Of a DNA stretch of 6,354 bases, positions 6,183 to 6,354 are shown one piece after another. How positions within the stretch are numbered: the stretch's first letter is position 1; each line of letters starts with the position of its first letter. A program made the position numbers and the translations under genes. The stretch is from JANMDN01 sp031376285 (lineage in GTDB: Bacteria > Actinomycetota > Thermoleophilia > Miltoncostaeales > Miltoncostaeaceae): NCBI GenBank assembly GCA_031376285.1, contig JANMDN010000072.1, forward strand, positions 1-6,354. The letters run 5' to 3'. The notes beneath the pieces are model-generated. The model was not told the origin of the DNA, searched no databases, and saw nothing but the letters and a program-made list of their open reading frames with translations.

Positions 6183-6354
6183 TGATAAAGTACGATCCGC
6201 GCAAGCTCATGCAAAAGGCCATCGAGGTCATGCGCCAGTCTGTCTGCGAACCACGCACGGACGGCAAGGCGAGCCCGTTGGTAGGGGTGGTCCTTGGGAA
6301 GTCGGATGGAACTGTGGAGACCGCATACCGGGGCGAACTGCGAGACGGCGATCA
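6182..6354 (+). CDS. Deaminase-like protein, N-terminal part (RibD/CDA-type), truncated by window edge
   Basis: The frame opens at ATG 6182 (overlapping the previous TGA as TGATG) and runs off the window after 57 full codons. The visible residues begin MIKYDPRKLMQKAIEVMRQS and continue through SPLVGVVLGKSDGTVETAYRGE to RDGD, followed by the partial codon CA. This is the first helix, the first beta strand (PxVGxVxxxxDG) and the run-up to the zinc-binding HAE motif of the cytidine/RibD-like deaminase fold; the partial codon CA can begin the expected His. From memory, close relatives carry an extended 'AYRGE-(5)-HAEFTLLE' block, and some are fused to a C-terminal Schlafen AlbA_2 / RecG-like ATP-binding region. 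They are found in defence or RM neighbourhoods. The zinc ligands and any C-terminal fusion lie beyond the window, so substrate (free nucleotide, DNA or RNA base) is unknown. Confidence 0.7.
   Translation, partial: MIKYDPRKLMQKAIEVMRQSVCEPRTDGKASPLVGVVLGKSDGTVETAYRGELRDGD

Overview
The window is a bacterial chromosome segment with high GC (roughly 60% by eye). It carries most of a type I restriction-modification (RM) locus on the + strand. The host cannot be fixed from sequence alone. GC content, Shine-Dalgarno (SD) sites, the degenerate 9-bp and 7-bp tandem repeats upstream of the operon, and a short interspersed repeat that I remember from Nitrospirota, Chloroflexi and deltaproteobacterial-type genomes suggest an environmental bacterium of that sort. 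This is a weak inference.

Layout: positions 2-226 hold the 3' part of a small uncharacterised gene. Positions 227-556 are non-coding and contain a 9-bp tandem array (262-288 and 323-385) and a 7-bp array (423-457). Then follows a tightly packed operon: hsdM (557-2140); hsdS (2130-3506, 11-nt overlap with hsdM); an RloC/PrrC-like ABC-type ATPase with a zinc-hook-like CPFC motif and a C-terminal candidate anticodon-nuclease (HEPN-like) region (3503-5806, ATGA overlap with hsdS); and the first ~117 codons of hsdR (5811-6182). The last reading frame (6182-6354, running off the edge) looks like the start of a RibD/CDA-type deaminase protein. It overlaps the stop of the hsdR fragment and has its own strong SD.

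How it fits together: HsdM and HsdS would form the sequence-specific adenine methyltransferase. The ATPase lies between hsdS and hsdR, as prrC does in the E. coli prr locus, where the anticodon nuclease is held silent by the RM enzyme and released when a phage disables restriction. The ATPase may therefore be a second-line, suicide-type defence. The hsdR frame stops before the PD-(D/E)xK nuclease and helicase motifs of the family, and the break lies just upstream of the SD of the deaminase gene. This looks like a defence gene inserted into, or recombined onto, hsdR. Whether an intact hsdR resumes downstream cannot be seen here.

Most unusual points: the prr-like arrangement with an RloC-sized ATPase, the hsdR truncation exactly at the deaminase-gene SD, the deaminase linkage itself, and a short interspersed repeat apparently absorbed in frame into hsdM.
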